DNA of 64,000 nt from Variovorax sp. SG517 (GTDB taxonomy: Bacteria > Pseudomonadota > Gammaproteobacteria > Burkholderiales > Burkholderiaceae_C): assembly GCF_013376045.1 (NCBI RefSeq), contig NZ_JABMJG010000001.1:434001-498000 (forward strand), given 5' to 3'. The translations under genes and the position numbers were made by a program. The notes below the pieces were generated by a model. It was given only the letters and a program-made list of their open reading frames with translations, had not been told where the DNA came from and did no database searches. Positions 43,159-54,599 of this stretch are shown here, piece after piece; positions within the stretch are counted from its first letter, which is position 1; every line of letters starts with the position of its first letter.

Positions 43159-45207
43159 TCAGAACTCGCGCCAGTCGCCCGCATCGGCGGCCGCCAGCCG
43201 CGGCCGCGCGGACAGCGACGGTTCGGCGCGCGCGGGGCGGCGCGGTTCTTCGTCCAGCTTGAAGATGCTGACGGCCTGCACGAGGCCGCCGGCCTGTTCG
43301 CGCAGCGAATGGGCGGCGGCCGAGGCCTCCTCGACGAGCGCCGCGTTCTGCTGCGTCGCCTGGTCCATCTGCGCGATGGCCTGGTTGATCTGTTCGATGC
43401 CGGAGGTCTGCTCCTGGCTCGCGGCGCTGATCTCTCCGATGATGTCGGTCACGCGCCGGACGCTGCCCACGATCTCTTCCATGGTCCGTCCGGCCTCGCC
43501 CACCAGGGCGGTGCCCGCGTCGACCTTGCCGACGGAGTCGTCGATCAGGCCCTTGATTTCCCTGGCCGCGGCCGCCGAGCGCTGCGCGAGGCTGCGCACT
43601 TCGGAGGCGACCACGGCGAAGCCCTTGCCCTGCTCGCCGGCGCGGGCTGCTTCCACGGCAGCATTCAGCGCGAGGATGTTGGTCTGGAACGCGATGCCGT
43701 CGATCACGCCGGTGATGTCCACGATCTTCTTCGACGACGCATGGATCGAGGCCATGGTGTCCACCACCTGGCCCACCACCTCGCCGCCCCTGAGCGCCAC
43801 CCCGGAGGCCGACAGCGCCAGTTGGTTGGCCTGCCGCGCGTTGTCGGCGTTCTGCTTCACGGTGCCGGTGAGCTCTTCCATCGATGCGGCCGTCTGCTGC
43901 AGCGAACTGGCCTGCTCTTCGGTGCGCACCGAGAGGTCCTGGTTGCCGGCCGAGATCTGGCCCGAGGCGGTGGCGATGGCATCCGTGCCGGCGCGCACGC
44001 CGCTCACCACGCCGGCCAGGCTCTGGCGCATGCTTTCCACGGCGCGGGTGATCACGCCCATCTCGTCGCGGCGCTCGGAGGCCAGCTGCCGCGACAGGTC
44101 GCCGCGGCCCAGGGCCTGCACATGCTCGCTCAGCAGGCCGAGCGGCCGCACCGTGCGGCGGATGAAGACGATCAGCGCGATGCCCAGCACCAGCGCCGCC
44201 AGCACGATGCAGGCCGCGATCCATGCCATCTGGCGATAGAGCACGGCCAGCACTTCCGACGCAGGAAACTCAGCCACCACCAGCCAGCCCGCCGCTTCGC
44301 TCCTGGCCACCGAGGCATAGCGCTGCTGGCCCTCGGCCGGGGCGAGCACCGGGCGCGCGTCCTCGATCCACATTGCGTCGGCGGCCGAGATCCGCGACAG
44401 CCAGGCTGCCGATGCGTCGTCCTGCAGGAGCTCGGCCATCTTCCTGCCCGCAGCCGTGGGATGGAAGACCAGCGTTGCCGCACCGCCGGCGCCCGCCGGG
44501 TCGACGATGTAGAGCCCGCCGGTGTCGAAGATCCGCGTTCCGCTCACGGCTTCGCCGAAGGAGGCCTGCTGCCGGGAGATGTCCAGGCCGATGTAGAGCA
44601 CCGCCACGACGCGGCCGCCTGCATCGCGCACCGGCTCGTAGACGGTCATGTAGGGACGCCCGAAGAGCGTGATGCGCCCCACGAAACGCTTGCCTTCGCG
44701 CAGCACGGGATACGCCCCGCTCTTGCGGTCCAGCAGCGTGCCGACGGCGCGCTCGCCGTTCTCCTTCTTCACCGAGGTGGTGACGCGGCGGAAGTCGTCG
44801 CCCTGCGCAATGAACACGGTGGCATTGGCGCCGGGGAAATCGCGCGCGAAGGCATCCACTTCGGCGATGCGCGACGCGTCGATGGGCGTGCCGTCGCTGC
44901 TCAGGGTTCCCTGCCCCGTGCTGTCGAGCACGAGGCTGGACGCGAACTGGCGCCGGAAGACGCCGAAGGCGTTCTCCGCCGTGAGGCGCATAGTCTGGTC
45001 GAAGATGTCCAGCGAACGGGCGATGGCCTCGGCCTTCGCATTGGCGTACTGGGCAGCGCTGCGCTTCTGCTGCGCGGAAGCCATCGCGTAGAAGACCGCC
45101 AGCACCAGCGTCGCCACCAGCAGCATGCCGCCGGCCGCGGCCAGGGTCATGGTGCGGGCGAGCGGAACGAAGGCGTGCTCGCGCCTTGCGGGGTTCGCGG
45201 TATTCAT
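43159..45207 (-). CDS. Methyl-accepting chemotaxis protein 3 with Cache-type sensor
   Basis: This 682-residue receptor has the longest sensor of the array. After TM1 ([20 protein letters not shown]) lies a periplasmic region of about 280 residues resembling the Cache_3/Cache_2 fusion ([20 protein letters not shown], then [20 protein letters not shown]). TM2, HAMP ([19 protein letters not shown]) and the signalling hairpin follow. Cache sensors usually bind small organic ligands such as carboxylates or amino acids. Its hairpin is the most diverged of the set. The tail ends in DWREF. The ATG at 45207 has GGGAG upstream. Confidence 0.93.
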   Translation of the reverse strand: MNTANPARREHAFVPLARTMTLAAAGGMLLVATLVLAVFYAMASAQQKRSAAQYANAKAEAIARSLDIFDQTMRLTAENAFGVFRRQFASSLVLDSTGQGTLSSDGTPIDASRIAEVDAFARDFPGANATVFIAQGDDFRRVTTSVKKENGERAVGTLLDRKSGAYPVLREGKRFVGRITLFGRPYMTVYEPVRDAGGRVVAVLYIGLDISRQQASFGEAVSGTRIFDTGGLYIVDPAGAGGAATLVFHPTAAGRKMAELLQDDASAAWLSRISAADAMWIEDARPVLAPAEGQQRYASVARSEAAGWLVVAEFPASEVLAVLYRQMAWIAACIVLAALVLGIALIVFIRRTVRPLGLLSEHVQALGRGDLSRQLASERRDEMGVITRAVESMRQSLAGVVSGVRAGTDAIATASGQISAGNQDLSVRTEEQASSLQQTAASMEELTGTVKQNADNARQANQLALSASGVALRGGEVVGQVVDTMASIHASSKKIVDITGVIDGIAFQTNILALNAAVEAARAGEQGKGFAVVASEVRSLAQRSAAAAREIKGLIDDSVGKVDAGTALVGEAGRTMEEIVGSVRRVTDIIGEISAASQEQTSGIEQINQAIAQMDQATQQNAALVEEASAAAHSLREQAGGLVQAVSIFKLDEEPRRPARAEPSLSARPRLAAADAGDWREF

Positions 45208-45223
45208 GAAGAGTGCTCCCGGC

Positions 45224-46918
45224 TCAGAACTCGCGCCAGTCACCGGCACTGGCGACCGCCAGTTGCGGCGCGGCGGGCAGCGATGGAGCGGCACGCGCGA
45301 GGGCCGGCGCCTCGGCCTGCGCGCGGGAAGCGACTTGCTGGTCTTCACCCAGCCTGAAGATGCTGACAGCGCGCACGAGGATGCCGGCCTGCTCCTGCAG
45401 CGACTGGGCCGCTGCGGAAGCCTCTTCCACGAGGGCCGCGTTCTGCTGGGTCACCTGGTCCATCTGCGTGATGGCTTGGTTGATCTGCTCGATGCCCGAG
45501 GTCTGTTCCTGGCTGGCTGCCGTGATCTCGCCCATGATGTCCGTCACGCGCTTCACGCTGCCGACGATCTCTTCCATCGTGCGGCCTGCTTCTTCCACCT
45601 GCTTGCTGCCCTCTTCGACCTTCTCCACCGAGTCGCCGATCAGCGTCTTGATCTCCTTGGCTGCGGCAGCGGAGCGTTGAGCCAGGCTGCGGACCTCCGA
45701 GGCAACCACCGCGAAGCCGCGCCCTTGCTCGCCTGCACGCGCGGCTTCGACCGCGGCGTTCAGCGCCAGGATGTTGGTCTGGAACGCAATGCCATCGATC
45801 ACGCCGATGATGTCCACGATCTTCTTGGACGAAGCATTGATCGAGCCCATGGTGTCGACCACCTGGGACACCACATTGCCGCCCTTCACCGCGACTTCCG
45901 AGGCAGACACAGCCAGTTGGTTCGCCTGCCGCGCGTTGTCCGCGTTCTGCTTGACGGTAGAGGTCAGCTCTTCCATCGACGCCGCCGTCTGTTCCAGCGA
46001 GCTGGCCTGTTCTTCCGTGCGCGACGACAGATCCTGATTTCCCGACGCGATCTGGCTCGAGGCCGTGGCGATGGTTTCGCTCGAATCCTTGATCTCCACG
46101 ACGATCGACGTCAGTTGCGACTGCATCTTCTGGATGGAGCGCAGCAGGCTGTTGTCATGCGCGGCGTCGGCTTCGACCGCCAGCGACAGGTCGCCGCCGG
46201 CGATGCGGCCGACCACGTCGGCGGCGTATTGCGGCTCGCCGCCGAGCTGGCGTCCCATCAGGCGCGCAACCAGCACGCCCAGCCCGACGCTGACCATGAT
46301 GCCCGCCAGCGCCAGGCCGAGCATCGTCAGCCTGGAGCTCTTGTAGGTTTCGTCGGCATGCACGGCACGCTCGCGCGCAAGATCCTTGCTGTAGGCGACC
46401 ATGCGCTGGAGCACTTCCTCCAGGCCGCGCGATTCCTTCAGCAGGCGCGCGCTGTCCTCGCTCACCTGGTTGTCGAACTGGGAGCTGTCCAGCGGCTGCT
46501 TGTTCAGCAGGGCCACGAAGTCGTTCATGTGCGCCGTCAGCGGCCCGATCAGCGCCTCGAACTGGCCGAACAGCTTGGCGCCCTCCTCGGTTTCTCCGAA
46601 GAAGGACTTGACCTCCGCGGCACGCGCCGAGAGGTTCTCGACGGATGCCTTGACCTCGTTCGCGCCCGCATTGCGTTCGCCGCGCGTGCCGGCCGACAGC
46701 AGCGTCATCTGCGCGCGGCTGGCGTACAGCAGGCGGATGTTGGCGTCCTGCACCGCCTGCAGGGCGCGAAGCTCGTTGGCATAGAGCGCCTCGGTCGACG
46801 CACTGATGCGCCCCATGTGAAAGATGCCGAGCGCGCTCACCGCTGCGCCGATGGCCGCGACCACGAGAAAGCTGATGATCAGCCGGACGGTGACGCGAAG
46901 GTTCTGAAACCACTGCAT
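45224..46918 (-). CDS. Methyl-accepting chemotaxis protein 4 of the array
   Basis: This 564-residue receptor begins [20 protein letters not shown] at the ATG at 46918, with GGAAGG seven bases upstream; in-frame ATGs at 46945 and 46933 are alternatives. TM1 is followed by a helical periplasmic domain and TM2 ([20 protein letters not shown]). Then comes an unusual HAMP ([20 protein letters not shown]) and the shared signalling hairpin. The tail is Ala-rich and ends in DWREF. It lies 23 nt after the preceding receptor. Confidence 0.93.
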   Translation of the reverse strand: MQWFQNLRVTVRLIISFLVVAAIGAAVSALGIFHMGRISASTEALYANELRALQAVQDANIRLLYASRAQMTLLSAGTRGERNAGANEVKASVENLSARAAEVKSFFGETEEGAKLFGQFEALIGPLTAHMNDFVALLNKQPLDSSQFDNQVSEDSARLLKESRGLEEVLQRMVAYSKDLARERAVHADETYKSSRLTMLGLALAGIMVSVGLGVLVARLMGRQLGGEPQYAADVVGRIAGGDLSLAVEADAAHDNSLLRSIQKMQSQLTSIVVEIKDSSETIATASSQIASGNQDLSSRTEEQASSLEQTAASMEELTSTVKQNADNARQANQLAVSASEVAVKGGNVVSQVVDTMGSINASSKKIVDIIGVIDGIAFQTNILALNAAVEAARAGEQGRGFAVVASEVRSLAQRSAAAAKEIKTLIGDSVEKVEEGSKQVEEAGRTMEEIVGSVKRVTDIMGEITAASQEQTSGIEQINQAITQMDQVTQQNAALVEEASAAAQSLQEQAGILVRAVSIFRLGEDQQVASRAQAEAPALARAAPSLPAAPQLAVASAGDWREF

Positions 46919-46941
46919 TGCTTTGCCTTCCATTTCTTCCT

Positions 46942-48543
46942 TCATGCCGCCGACGCCGTGAACGCCAGCCGATGTGCCTGGCCTTCGGCATGGCTGCCGC
47001 CCAGGCGGAACACGCCGACCACCTGCGACAGGCTGCCGGCCTGCTCCCGCAGCGACTGGGCAGCGGCCGAGGCTTCCTCGACCAGCGCCGCGTTCTGCTG
47101 CGTCACATGGTCCATCTGCGTGATGGCTTGATTGATCTGCTCGATGCCCGAGGTCTGTTCCTGGCTGGCAGCGGTGATCTCGCCCATGATGTCCGTCACG
47201 CGTTTCACGCTGCCCACGATCTCTTCCATCGTGCGGCCGGCCTCTTCCACCTGCTTGCTGCCCTCTTCGACCTTCTCCACGGAGTCGCCGATCAGCGTCT
47301 TGATTTCCTTGGCTGCTGCAGCGGAACGTTGAGCTAGGCTGCGGACCTCGGAAGCAACGACAGCAAAGCCGCGCCCCTGCTCACCAGCGCGGGCGGCTTC
47401 AACCGCAGCATTCAGCGCCAGGATGTTGGTCTGGAACGCAATGCCATCGATCACGCCGATGATGTCGACGATCTTCTTCGACGAGGCATTGATCGACCCC
47501 ATGGTGTCGACCACCTGGGACACCACGTTGCCGCCCTTCACCGCGACTTCCGAGGCGGACACGGCAAGCTGGTTGGCCTGCCGCGCGTTGTCGGCGTTCT
47601 GCTTGACGGTAGAAGTCAGCTCCTCCATCGAAGCCGCCGTCTGCTGCAGCGAACTCGCCTGCTGCTCCGTGCGCGAAGAAAGATCCTGGTTGCCCGAGGC
47701 GATCTGCCCGGAAGCCGTGGCGATCGTCTCCGTGCCGCTGCGCACTTCGCCCACCACCTTCGCCAGGTTCGCGTTCATGTTCTTGAGCGCCTGCATCAGC
47801 TGGCCGGCCTCGTCGCGGCCGTGCACTTCGATGCGCGCGCTCAGGTCGCCCGCGGCCACCGTCTCTGCGACCTCCACGGCCTGCGCGAGCGGGCGCACGA
47901 TGCTGCGCGAGATGAAGAAAGCGAAGATGGCGCCGCACACCACCGTCAGGAAGGTCAGCAGCATCTGCAGGTTGAAGGCGCGCGCGTTCGCCGCGTCGAT
48001 GGCCTTGCTCATGTCGTCGATGGCCTTGCGCTCCAGCGACAGCAAGTCGAGCACGCGGGTTTCATAGGCCTTGGCGGCCGGCTGGAAGACTTCCTTGAAG
48101 ACGCGCGCGGTCGCCACCGTGTCGCCGCCAGCCTTGGCCTTGCCCACGTCCTCCTTCGCGGCCTGGTACTTCGCGCGCAGCTCGATGATGGACTTGAGGA
48201 TCGCCTTCTCTTCGTCCGTCACCAGCAGCTTCTCGACCTTGGCGATGGTCTCGCTGCCTTTCTTCACGCTGTCGGAGATGACGTCGGCAAAGACCACCGG
48301 CAGGCTCTCGTCGGTGGTGCGGGCGATCATCGACGTGCGGGCGATGGCCGAATAGGTGAGCACGTACCAGTCGGAGATGAGCCGCTCCTTGGCGAGCGGG
48401 CTTTCCATCATGACCCGGGTGGCCTCGGCGTTCTTGAGCGAGGAAACCAGCGCGATGGCGGTCGAGACCACGGTCAGGCCCAGCACGACCGCGAAGGCCA
48501 GCGCCAGCCGGTTGCCGATGCGGAGATTGGAGAAGAACTTCAT
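46942..48543 (-). CDS. Methyl-accepting chemotaxis protein 5 of the array
   Basis: This 533-residue receptor starts [20 protein letters not shown] at the ATG at 48543. It has TM1, a four-helix-bundle type periplasmic domain (about 30-187) and TM2 ([20 protein letters not shown]). HAMP ([20 protein letters not shown]) and the shared hairpin follow. Unlike its neighbours it has a short tail and no xWxxF pentapeptide, ending TASAA. It may rely on neighbours for adaptation enzymes. It lies 63 nt after cheW. Confidence 0.93.
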   Translation of the reverse strand: MKFFSNLRIGNRLALAFAVVLGLTVVSTAIALVSSLKNAEATRVMMESPLAKERLISDWYVLTYSAIARTSMIARTTDESLPVVFADVISDSVKKGSETIAKVEKLLVTDEEKAILKSIIELRAKYQAAKEDVGKAKAGGDTVATARVFKEVFQPAAKAYETRVLDLLSLERKAIDDMSKAIDAANARAFNLQMLLTFLTVVCGAIFAFFISRSIVRPLAQAVEVAETVAAGDLSARIEVHGRDEAGQLMQALKNMNANLAKVVGEVRSGTETIATASGQIASGNQDLSSRTEQQASSLQQTAASMEELTSTVKQNADNARQANQLAVSASEVAVKGGNVVSQVVDTMGSINASSKKIVDIIGVIDGIAFQTNILALNAAVEAARAGEQGRGFAVVASEVRSLAQRSAAAAKEIKTLIGDSVEKVEEGSKQVEEAGRTMEEIVGSVKRVTDIMGEITAASQEQTSGIEQINQAITQMDHVTQQNAALVEEASAAAQSLREQAGSLSQVVGVFRLGGSHAEGQAHRLAFTASAA

Positions 48544-48606
48544 GGTGCAGCCATTCAAGGGTGAAGATTCGGAACCGGTGCCGGCCATGCGGCCGTGGCG
48601 CCGGGC

Positions 48607-49128
48607 TCAGGCGGTGGCGGCCGCTTCGACCAGGCCCATTTCCTCGCTGGACATGAGCCGGTCGATGTCCACCAGGATCAGCATCCGGTCCTCCAGCGTG
48701 CCCAGCCCTATCAGGTAGTCCGCGTCCAGCACCGAACCCATCTCCGGCGCAGGCTTGATCTGCTCGGCCGCCAGCGTGATCACGTCCGACACGCTGTCCA
48801 CCACCATCCCCACCACCCGCCCGCCGATGTTCAACACGATCACCACCGTGAACTGGTCGTACGTCGGTTCCCCCAGCCTGAACTTGATGCGCATGTCGAT
48901 GATCGGGACGATGATCCCGCGCAGGTTCACCACCCCCTTGATGTATTCCGGCGCGTTCGCGATGCGCGTCACCGCGTCGTACCCGCGCAGCTCCTGCACC
49001 TTCTGGATGTCTATGCCGTATTCCTCTTCGCCCAGCTTGAAGGTCACGACCTCCAGGCGCGACGCGCCAGCGGCCGCTGCCGACGTGGATGCGGCTTGTT
49101 GCAGGGGATCTTTTGCCTTGTTCAGCAT
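48607..49128 (-). CDS. cheW: CheW coupling protein, copy 1
   Basis: CheW bridges receptors and CheA. The 173-residue protein has an Ala/Ser-rich N-terminal leader of about 24 residues and one CheW domain with [20 protein letters not shown] and [19 protein letters not shown]. From the LEVVTF start of the domain to GLVE it is identical at the amino-acid level to the copy at 54600-55112. Only the two ends differ. It lies between the Aer-like receptor and receptor 5. Confidence 0.97.
   Translation of the reverse strand: MLNKAKDPLQQAASTSAAAAGASRLEVVTFKLGEEEYGIDIQKVQELRGYDAVTRIANAPEYIKGVVNLRGIIVPIIDMRIKFRLGEPTYDQFTVVIVLNIGGRVVGMVVDSVSDVITLAAEQIKPAPEMGSVLDADYLIGLGTLEDRMLILVDIDRLMSSEEMGLVEAAATA
48626..49057 (-). 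repeat. cheW direct repeat, copy 1
   Basis: This 432-bp block matches 54616-55047 without gaps and with about nine base differences counted by eye, all silent. The match stops abruptly at both ends of the CheW domain. Confidence 0.9.
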
Positions 49129-49202
49129 CTTTTCTTCTCCGGATTGAATGGGGTTGGTGTGTTCGCGTGGCTTCGTGCGGGTTCAGGCGGGCTCAGGCCG
49201 GT

Positions 49203-50819
49203 TCATGCGGCTTCGGCGACCGCCTCTGCGGTCTCGGCCCTGAACACGCGCACGGCCTTCACGAGGCCGTCGGCCTGCTCCTGCAGCAGCTGGGCGGTGG
49301 CCGAGGCTTCCTCGACCAGCGCTGCGTTCTGCTGCGTCACCTGGTCCATCTGCGTGATGGCCTGGTTGATCTGCTCGATGCCCTGGGTCTGCTCCCGGCT
49401 GGCTGCGGTGATCTCGCCCATGATGTCGGTCACGCGCCTGACGCTGCCCACGATCTCTTCCATCGTGCGGCCGGCTTCCTCCACCTGCTTGCTGCCTTCC
49501 TCGACCTTCTCCACGGAATCGCCGATGAGGGTCTTGATCTCCTTGGCGGCGGCGGCGGAACGTTGCGCGAGGCTTCGCACTTCGGAAGCCACCACGGCAA
49601 AGCCCTTGCCCTGCTCGCCCGCACGCGCGGCCTCGACCGCCGCATTCAGCGCGAGGATGTTGGTCTGGAACGCAATGCCGTCGATCACGCCGATGATGTC
49701 CACCACCTTCTTCGACGAAGCATTGATCGAGCCCATGGTGTCGACCACCTGCGAGACGACGCTGCCGCCCTTCACCGCGACTTCGGAGGCGGATACGGCC
49801 AGCTGGTTCGCCTGCATGGCGTTGTCGGCGTTCTGCTTCACGGTAGAGGTCAGCTCTTCCATCGAGGCGGCCGTCTGCTCCAGCGAGCTGGCCTGCTGCT
49901 CCGTGCGCGAGGAGAGATCCTGGTTGCCCGAAGCGATCTGGCTCGAGGCCGACATCACGCCCGCCACGTTGGCGCCCACGTCCGCGACGATCGCGAACAG
50001 GTTCGCGCTCATCTGGTTCAGGGCGCGCAGCAGGCCGGTGATCTCGTCGCCGCGCCGCACCTCGAAGCGCGCGAGGTCGCCGCCGGCGATGGCGCGCGCA
50101 ACGTGCACCGCCTCGTCCAGCGGGCGGAACACCGTGCGGGCGAGGAACTGGCCCAGCCCCAGCCATGCGAGGGCGAAGCCCGCACCGCCGGCGGCCATGG
50201 CACCCGCAAGCCAGCTGTGCGTGCCAGCGGATGCGGCCAGCCGCGAGGCCTCCATCCAGCCCGCGATGCCCAGCCCCAGCGACAGCAGCGCCGCGGCGGA
50301 GGCCACGGCGAAGACCCGGCGGCGAACCGGAATGCGGCGCAGCCGGGCCAGCGGGCTGGTCCATCCGCGAGAGACCACTTCGCCCTGCAGCAGTTCGATG
50401 TCCTTCGCGCGGCCTTCGCGGATGCGGGCGTACAGCGCCTCGGCCTCCGCCACTTCGGTGCGGCCCGGCTTGCTGCGCACGGACATGTAGCCCTGCGTGC
50501 GGCCATCGCGGCGGATCGGCGTGACGTTGGCCAGCACCCAGTAGAAGTCGCCGTTCTTGCGGCGGTTCTTGATGAGCCCGGTCCAGGGCAGGCCCTGGCC
50601 CAGCGTCTGCCACAGGTCGGCGAAAGCCTCGGGTGGCACGTCGGGATGGCGCACGATGTTGTGCGCCTTGCCCATGAGCTCGGCCACGGTGAAGCCGCTG
50701 GCCTCGACGAAGGCCGGGTTGACGTAGGTGATGCGACCCTTCAGGTCGGTGCGGGACACCAGGGCGGCATCGGGCGACAGTTCGTATTCGATGCCGGTGA
50801 CGGGCAGGTTGACGCGCAT
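49203..50819 (-). CDS. aer: Aer-like PAS redox/oxygen chemoreceptor
   Basis: Aer-type receptors sense redox state through FAD in a PAS domain. The 538-residue protein has the Aer-like PAS at the N-terminus, with [33 protein letters not shown] and [21 protein letters not shown] hydrophobic anchor follows (about 165-225; [19 protein letters not shown], then a second segment). HAMP and the shared hairpin follow. There is no periplasmic domain and no xWxxF tail. A sigma-28 promoter lies upstream, with a 16-codon receptor-like remnant in between. Confidence 0.92.
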   Translation of the reverse strand: MRVNLPVTGIEYELSPDAALVSRTDLKGRITYVNPAFVEASGFTVAELMGKAHNIVRHPDVPPEAFADLWQTLGQGLPWTGLIKNRRKNGDFYWVLANVTPIRRDGRTQGYMSVRSKPGRTEVAEAEALYARIREGRAKDIELLQGEVVSRGWTSPLARLRRIPVRRRVFAVASAAALLSLGLGIAGWMEASRLAASAGTHSWLAGAMAAGGAGFALAWLGLGQFLARTVFRPLDEAVHVARAIAGGDLARFEVRRGDEITGLLRALNQMSANLFAIVADVGANVAGVMSASSQIASGNQDLSSRTEQQASSLEQTAASMEELTSTVKQNADNAMQANQLAVSASEVAVKGGSVVSQVVDTMGSINASSKKVVDIIGVIDGIAFQTNILALNAAVEAARAGEQGKGFAVVASEVRSLAQRSAAAAKEIKTLIGDSVEKVEEGSKQVEEAGRTMEEIVGSVRRVTDIMGEITAASREQTQGIEQINQAITQMDQVTQQNAALVEEASATAQLLQEQADGLVKAVRVFRAETAEAVAEAA

Positions 50820-50837
50820 GGTCTTTCGGCTTCCCTG

Positions 50838-50888
50838 TCAGTCCAGTACCACCAGGCGGGCACCGATTTCCGGATTCTTCAGACTCAT
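50838..50888 (-). pseudogene. Sixteen-codon receptor N-terminus remnant
   Basis: The frame ATG to TGA encodes MSLKNPEIGARLVVLD. It matches the conserved start of the neighbouring receptors ([12 protein letters not shown]) and has GAGAG just before the ATG. The frame then stops 18 nt before the aer ATG. It looks like the 5' stub of a deleted receptor gene, still placed under the sigma-28 promoter. It could instead act as a leader peptide. Confidence 0.6.
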
Positions 50889-50928
50889 TGCTCTCTTTCT
50901 TCAACAACAGGTATCGGGGTTCGTCCTG

Positions 50929-50955
50929 TTATCGGCATCGGAGCGCAAGACTTGA
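50929..50955 (-). promoter_or_regulatory. Sigma-28 promoter upstream of aer
   Basis: On the minus strand TCAAGTCT (50955-50948) is followed after 11 nt by a perfect GCCGATAA (50936-50929). It lies between the end of receptor 7 (50966) and the receptor remnant. It probably drives the aer-cheW-receptor 5 to 1 transcript. Confidence 0.88.
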
Positions 50956-50965
50956 GTCTTTTTTC

Positions 50966-52684
50966 TCAGAACTCGGTCCAGTCGCCCTTTGCGCCGCCGG
51001 CCATGGCGAGCCGCGGCGCGGCCTTGGCCTGCTGCCGCACCGGCAGGGCCTTGGCCGGGCGCTTGGGCACTGGCCTGGCAGGCGTCGGGATCGGCGTGAT
51101 GCGCGTGAAGGCGGGACGTGTGGGGGCCACGGCACTGGCATCGAGCTTGAAAACGCTGACCGCACGCACGAGGCTGCCGGCCTGTTCCTGCATGGACTGC
51201 GCCGCCGCCGAGGCTTCCTCGACCAGCGCGGCGTTCTGCTGCGTGGCCTGGTCCATCTGCGTGATGGCCTGGTTGATCTGCTCGATGCCCGAGGTCTGTT
51301 CCTGGCTCGCAGCGGTGATCTCGCCCATGATGTCGGTCACGCGCTTCACGCTACCGACGATTTCTTCCATCGTGCGGCCAGCTTCTTCCACCTGCTTGCT
51401 GCCCTCTTCGACCTTCTCGACCGAGTCGCCGATCAGGGTCTTGATTTCCTTGGCTGCAGCAGCGGAGCGTTGAGCCAGGCTGCGGACTTCCGAAGCCACC
51501 ACGGCAAAGCCACGGCCTTGCTCACCAGCGCGGGCGGCTTCGACAGCCGCATTCAACGCGAGGATGTTGGTCTGGAACGCGATGCCGTCGATCACGCCGA
51601 TGATGTCCACGATCTTCTTGGACGAGGTATTGATCGCACCCATCGTGTCGACCACTTGCGAGACGACGTTGCCGCCCTTCACGGCCACTTCCGAGGCGGA
51701 CACGGCAAGCTGATTGGCTTGACGGGCGTTGTCCGCGTTCTGCTTCACGGTAGAGGTCAGCTCCTCCATCGAAGCCGCCGTCTGCTCCAGCGAACTCGCT
51801 TGCTCTTCCGTACGCGATGACAGATCCTGATTCCCCGAGGCGATCTGCCCCGAGGCCGTGGCAATGGTGTCAGTACCCGTGCGCACCTCGCTCACGATCC
51901 TCACGAGGCTTTCGTTCATCTCCTTGAGCGCGAGCATCAGCCGGCCGGTCTCGTCCTTCGAGCGCACCTCGATGCGCGCACTGAGGTCACCGCCGGCGAC
52001 CTTCTCCGCCACCTGCACCGCCGCGCCGACAGGCCGGGTGATCGAACGCGTGATGAGCCACGCGATGCCTGTGCCGAGCAGGACGGCGATGCCGCCCAGC
52101 AGCAGCATCAGGTTGCGCGACCATGCATAGCCGTCGATGGCCTCCTGGTTGGCCTCCATCGAGCGCCGCTCCTGATGTTCGGCCATGGCGTCGAGCTCCG
52201 CGAGCAAGGCCCGCGCGGCCGGCTGGAACTTCGAGATGAAGATTGCCGATGCCTCGTCGTTCCTGTTCTGCAGGGCGAGCTCCCCGAGCTGGGTGTTCAG
52301 CGGCGCGAGCACCGTGACCTTCTCGTCGATTCGCGCCAACAGCGCCTTGCCTTCGGAGGAGGCCAGCAGCTTGGCCAGCACGCCACGGCTTTCGGTGAAG
52401 CGCTCCCTCGCCGCGGCGAGCTTCTTGATCTCCTCGCGCATGGCGGCATCGTCGACCATGAGGATCAGGTTGCCGTCGAGGATGGCGATGTCGCGAATGG
52501 CGTCCACCATCTTGTTGACCGAAGCCACCTTGACGTTGTTGTTCGTGACGATGCCGTTCAGCCGCGCCTGGATGTCGGTCATTGCACGGAGTCCGAGGCC
52601 GGCAATGCCGACCAGCAGCAAGAGAACAACGGCAAAGCCCGCGCCGAGACGAGTACCTATCTTGAGATTGAGAAACGAGTTCAT
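50966..52684 (-). CDS. Methyl-accepting chemotaxis protein 7 of the array
   Basis: This 572-residue receptor starts [22 protein letters not shown]1 precedes a helical periplasmic domain (about 33-188) with [22 protein letters not shown]2 ([20 protein letters not shown]), HAMP ([20 protein letters not shown]) and the shared hairpin follow. The Pro/Lys-rich tail is nearly identical to that of receptor 1 and ends in DWTEF. The hairpin has small changes such as [10 protein letters not shown]. Confidence 0.95.
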   Translation of the reverse strand: MNSFLNLKIGTRLGAGFAVVLLLLVGIAGLGLRAMTDIQARLNGIVTNNNVKVASVNKMVDAIRDIAILDGNLILMVDDAAMREEIKKLAAARERFTESRGVLAKLLASSEGKALLARIDEKVTVLAPLNTQLGELALQNRNDEASAIFISKFQPAARALLAELDAMAEHQERRSMEANQEAIDGYAWSRNLMLLLGGIAVLLGTGIAWLITRSITRPVGAAVQVAEKVAGGDLSARIEVRSKDETGRLMLALKEMNESLVRIVSEVRTGTDTIATASGQIASGNQDLSSRTEEQASSLEQTAASMEELTSTVKQNADNARQANQLAVSASEVAVKGGNVVSQVVDTMGAINTSSKKIVDIIGVIDGIAFQTNILALNAAVEAARAGEQGRGFAVVASEVRSLAQRSAAAAKEIKTLIGDSVEKVEEGSKQVEEAGRTMEEIVGSVKRVTDIMGEITAASQEQTSGIEQINQAITQMDQATQQNAALVEEASAAAQSMQEQAGSLVRAVSVFKLDASAVAPTRPAFTRITPIPTPARPVPKRPAKALPVRQQAKAAPRLAMAGGAKGDWTEF

Positions 52685-52699
52685 TGAGAGAGAGTTTTT

Positions 52700-52981
52700 T
52701 CAGGAATCCTGGGCATTGACGTGCTCGAACACCCGGTCGAGCCGCTCGGAGACCTTCACGGCGTCGTGGGTCGAACGGGTGACCGAGTGCATGACGATCC
52801 AGACGATGGCGACGGCGGTGAACAACGCGGCCACGCCCAGGGCGCAGACCGTCAGGCGCGCCCATTCGTAGCCGGCGCCGGCCCCGAAGCCGAGGCTCAG
52901 CGCCACGACCAGCATCGTCAGGAGAATGGCGAAGCGCGTGCCGATGCGCAGGGCGCGCCTGGGACTGAGACGTGTGCGCAT
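52700..52981 (-). CDS. Truncated receptor-like two-helix membrane protein
   Basis: This 93-residue protein has the outline of a chemoreceptor with most of it missing. A basic N-terminus (LRIGTR as in the receptors) leads to TM1 (FAILLTMLVVALSLGFGAGA), about five polar residues, then TM2 (LTVCALGVAALFTAVAIVWI). A fragment resembling the HAMP entry follows (SVTRSTHDAVKVSERLDRVF) before the stop. It has no sensor or signalling domain. It lies 7 nt after receptor 8 and 15 nt before receptor 7, so it is co-transcribed. It may be a decayed receptor or a small membrane partner. Confidence 0.75.
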   Translation of the reverse strand: MRTRLSPRRALRIGTRFAILLTMLVVALSLGFGAGAGYEWARLTVCALGVAALFTAVAIVWIVMHSVTRSTHDAVKVSERLDRVFEHVNAQDS

Positions 52982-52988
52982 GGGTGCT

Positions 52989-54566
52989 TCAGACCGCCTC
53001 TGCCTCTTCGACTTCGGCGTCGAGCTTGAAGGTGCTGACAGCGCGCACGAGGTTCTCGGCCTGTTCCTGCAGCGACTGGGCCGCTGCGGAAGCCTCTTCC
53101 ACGAGGGCCGCGTTCTGCTGCGTGACCTGGTCCATCTGCGTGATGGCCTGGTTGATCTGCTCGATGCCCGAGGTCTGCTCCTGGCTCGCAGCGGTGATCT
53201 CGCCCATGATGTCCGTCACGCGCCTGACGCTGCCCACGATCTCTTCCATCGTGCGACCGGCTTCTTCCACCTGCTTGCTGCCTTCTTCGACCTTCTCGAC
53301 AGAGTCGCCGATCAGCGTCTTGATTTCCTTGGCTGCCGCTGCCGAGCGCTGGGCCAGGCTTCGCACCTCGGATGCGACGACAGCGAAGCCCTTGCCCTGC
53401 TCGCCCGCACGCGCGGCCTCGACCGCCGCGTTCAGCGCGAGGATGTTGGTCTGGAACGCGATGCCGTCGATCACGCCGATGATGTCGACGATCTTCTTGG
53501 ACGAGGCATTGATCGAGCCCATCGTGCCGACCACCTGCGAGACCACGCTGCCGCCCTTCACGGCCACTTCCGAAGCGGACACCGCGAGCTGGTTCGCCTG
53601 CCGCGCGTTGTCCGCGTTCTGCTTCACCGTCGATGTCAGCTCTTCCATCGAGGCCGCCGTCTGCTCCAGCGAGCTGGCCTGCTCTTCCGTGCGCGACGAG
53701 AGATCCTGGTTGCCCGCGGCGATCTGCCGCGATGCCACCGCGATCGAATCGGTGGACGCCTTGATGCGGGTCACGAGGTCGGTGAGCGTGTCCTCCATCT
53801 CGCCCATGCCGCGCAGCAGCCGGCCGAAGTCGCCGCCGCGCTCGGTCTCGAATTCCTGACTCAGGTCGCCCGCGGCCACCGTTTCCGCGATGAGCAGCGC
53901 CTCGCCGATGGGCTGCACGATGCTGCGCGTCAGCAGCCATGCGATCGCGCTACCCGCCACGATGGCGAGCGCGGCCAGCCCGACGATCCACCTGCGGCCC
54001 GACCGGTACTGGTCGCCGATGCCGGCGGCGGCCTTGTCGATCTCCTGCTGCTGGTGGCTCACCATGGCACGGATGCTCGCGTCGTAGGCGTCCAGCGCGG
54101 GCAGCAGGCGCGTGTCGGTCAGCTGCGCCGCTTCGTCCTTGCGGCCGTCGCCCTTGAGCTTGAGGATCTGGTTGCGCAGCTCTACGTAGTCGCCGCGCTT
54201 CTTCTTGATGTCCGCGCTCAGCGCCAGTTCTTCGGACGAGTCCAGCATCGCCTCGAGCTTCTTCTGCGTCTCGGTGATGAGGGCGCTGGTGGCCGAGATG
54301 TTCTTCTGCAGGTACTCCTGCACGGCCGGATCGTCGCTCTTGAGCAGCGAGAAGGTGCGGATGCTGTTGGTGTTGGTGCCCAGCTGCCAGGCGGCCGCCA
54401 GGCGCTCCTTGGCGAGCGAATCGCCGGCCATGCCTGCGGTCGCGTCGCCCACGGCCTGCAGGCGCAGCACGCCGATGCCGGCGATGAGCACCAGCAGCGC
54501 CAGCAAGCACGCGAATACGACGCCCATGCGCCGCCCCACTGTCCAGTTCTTCATCATGCGGAACAT
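52989..54566 (-). CDS. Methyl-accepting chemotaxis protein 8 of the array
   Basis: This 525-residue receptor starts [22 protein letters not shown]1 is followed by a four-helix-bundle type periplasmic domain (about 33-190) containing [22 protein letters not shown]2 ([20 protein letters not shown]), HAMP ([20 protein letters not shown]) and the shared hairpin follow. It ends EVEEAEAV without an xWxxF pentapeptide. It is the first receptor after cheW copy 2 (33-nt gap). Confidence 0.94.
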   Translation of the reverse strand: MFRMMKNWTVGRRMGVVFACLLALLVLIAGIGVLRLQAVGDATAGMAGDSLAKERLAAAWQLGTNTNSIRTFSLLKSDDPAVQEYLQKNISATSALITETQKKLEAMLDSSEELALSADIKKKRGDYVELRNQILKLKGDGRKDEAAQLTDTRLLPALDAYDASIRAMVSHQQQEIDKAAAGIGDQYRSGRRWIVGLAALAIVAGSAIAWLLTRSIVQPIGEALLIAETVAAGDLSQEFETERGGDFGRLLRGMGEMEDTLTDLVTRIKASTDSIAVASRQIAAGNQDLSSRTEEQASSLEQTAASMEELTSTVKQNADNARQANQLAVSASEVAVKGGSVVSQVVGTMGSINASSKKIVDIIGVIDGIAFQTNILALNAAVEAARAGEQGKGFAVVASEVRSLAQRSAAAAKEIKTLIGDSVEKVEEGSKQVEEAGRTMEEIVGSVRRVTDIMGEITAASQEQTSGIEQINQAITQMDQVTQQNAALVEEASAAAQSLQEQAENLVRAVSTFKLDAEVEEAEAV

Positions 54567-54599
54567 TTGCTTGTCTCTTTGTTGTTCGGGTTGGGGCGC

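Noticed and set aside
41363..44224. Very long 953-codon version of receptor 2
   Set aside because: The first 380 codons are out-of-frame sequence of receptor 3 and resemble no protein. The receptor begins near 43081.
50940..50962. AAGACT-TG-AGTCTT hairpin with T run as terminator of receptor 7
   Set aside because: The T run follows only on the plus strand while all genes here read on the minus strand, and the sequence overlaps the sigma-28 -35 box.
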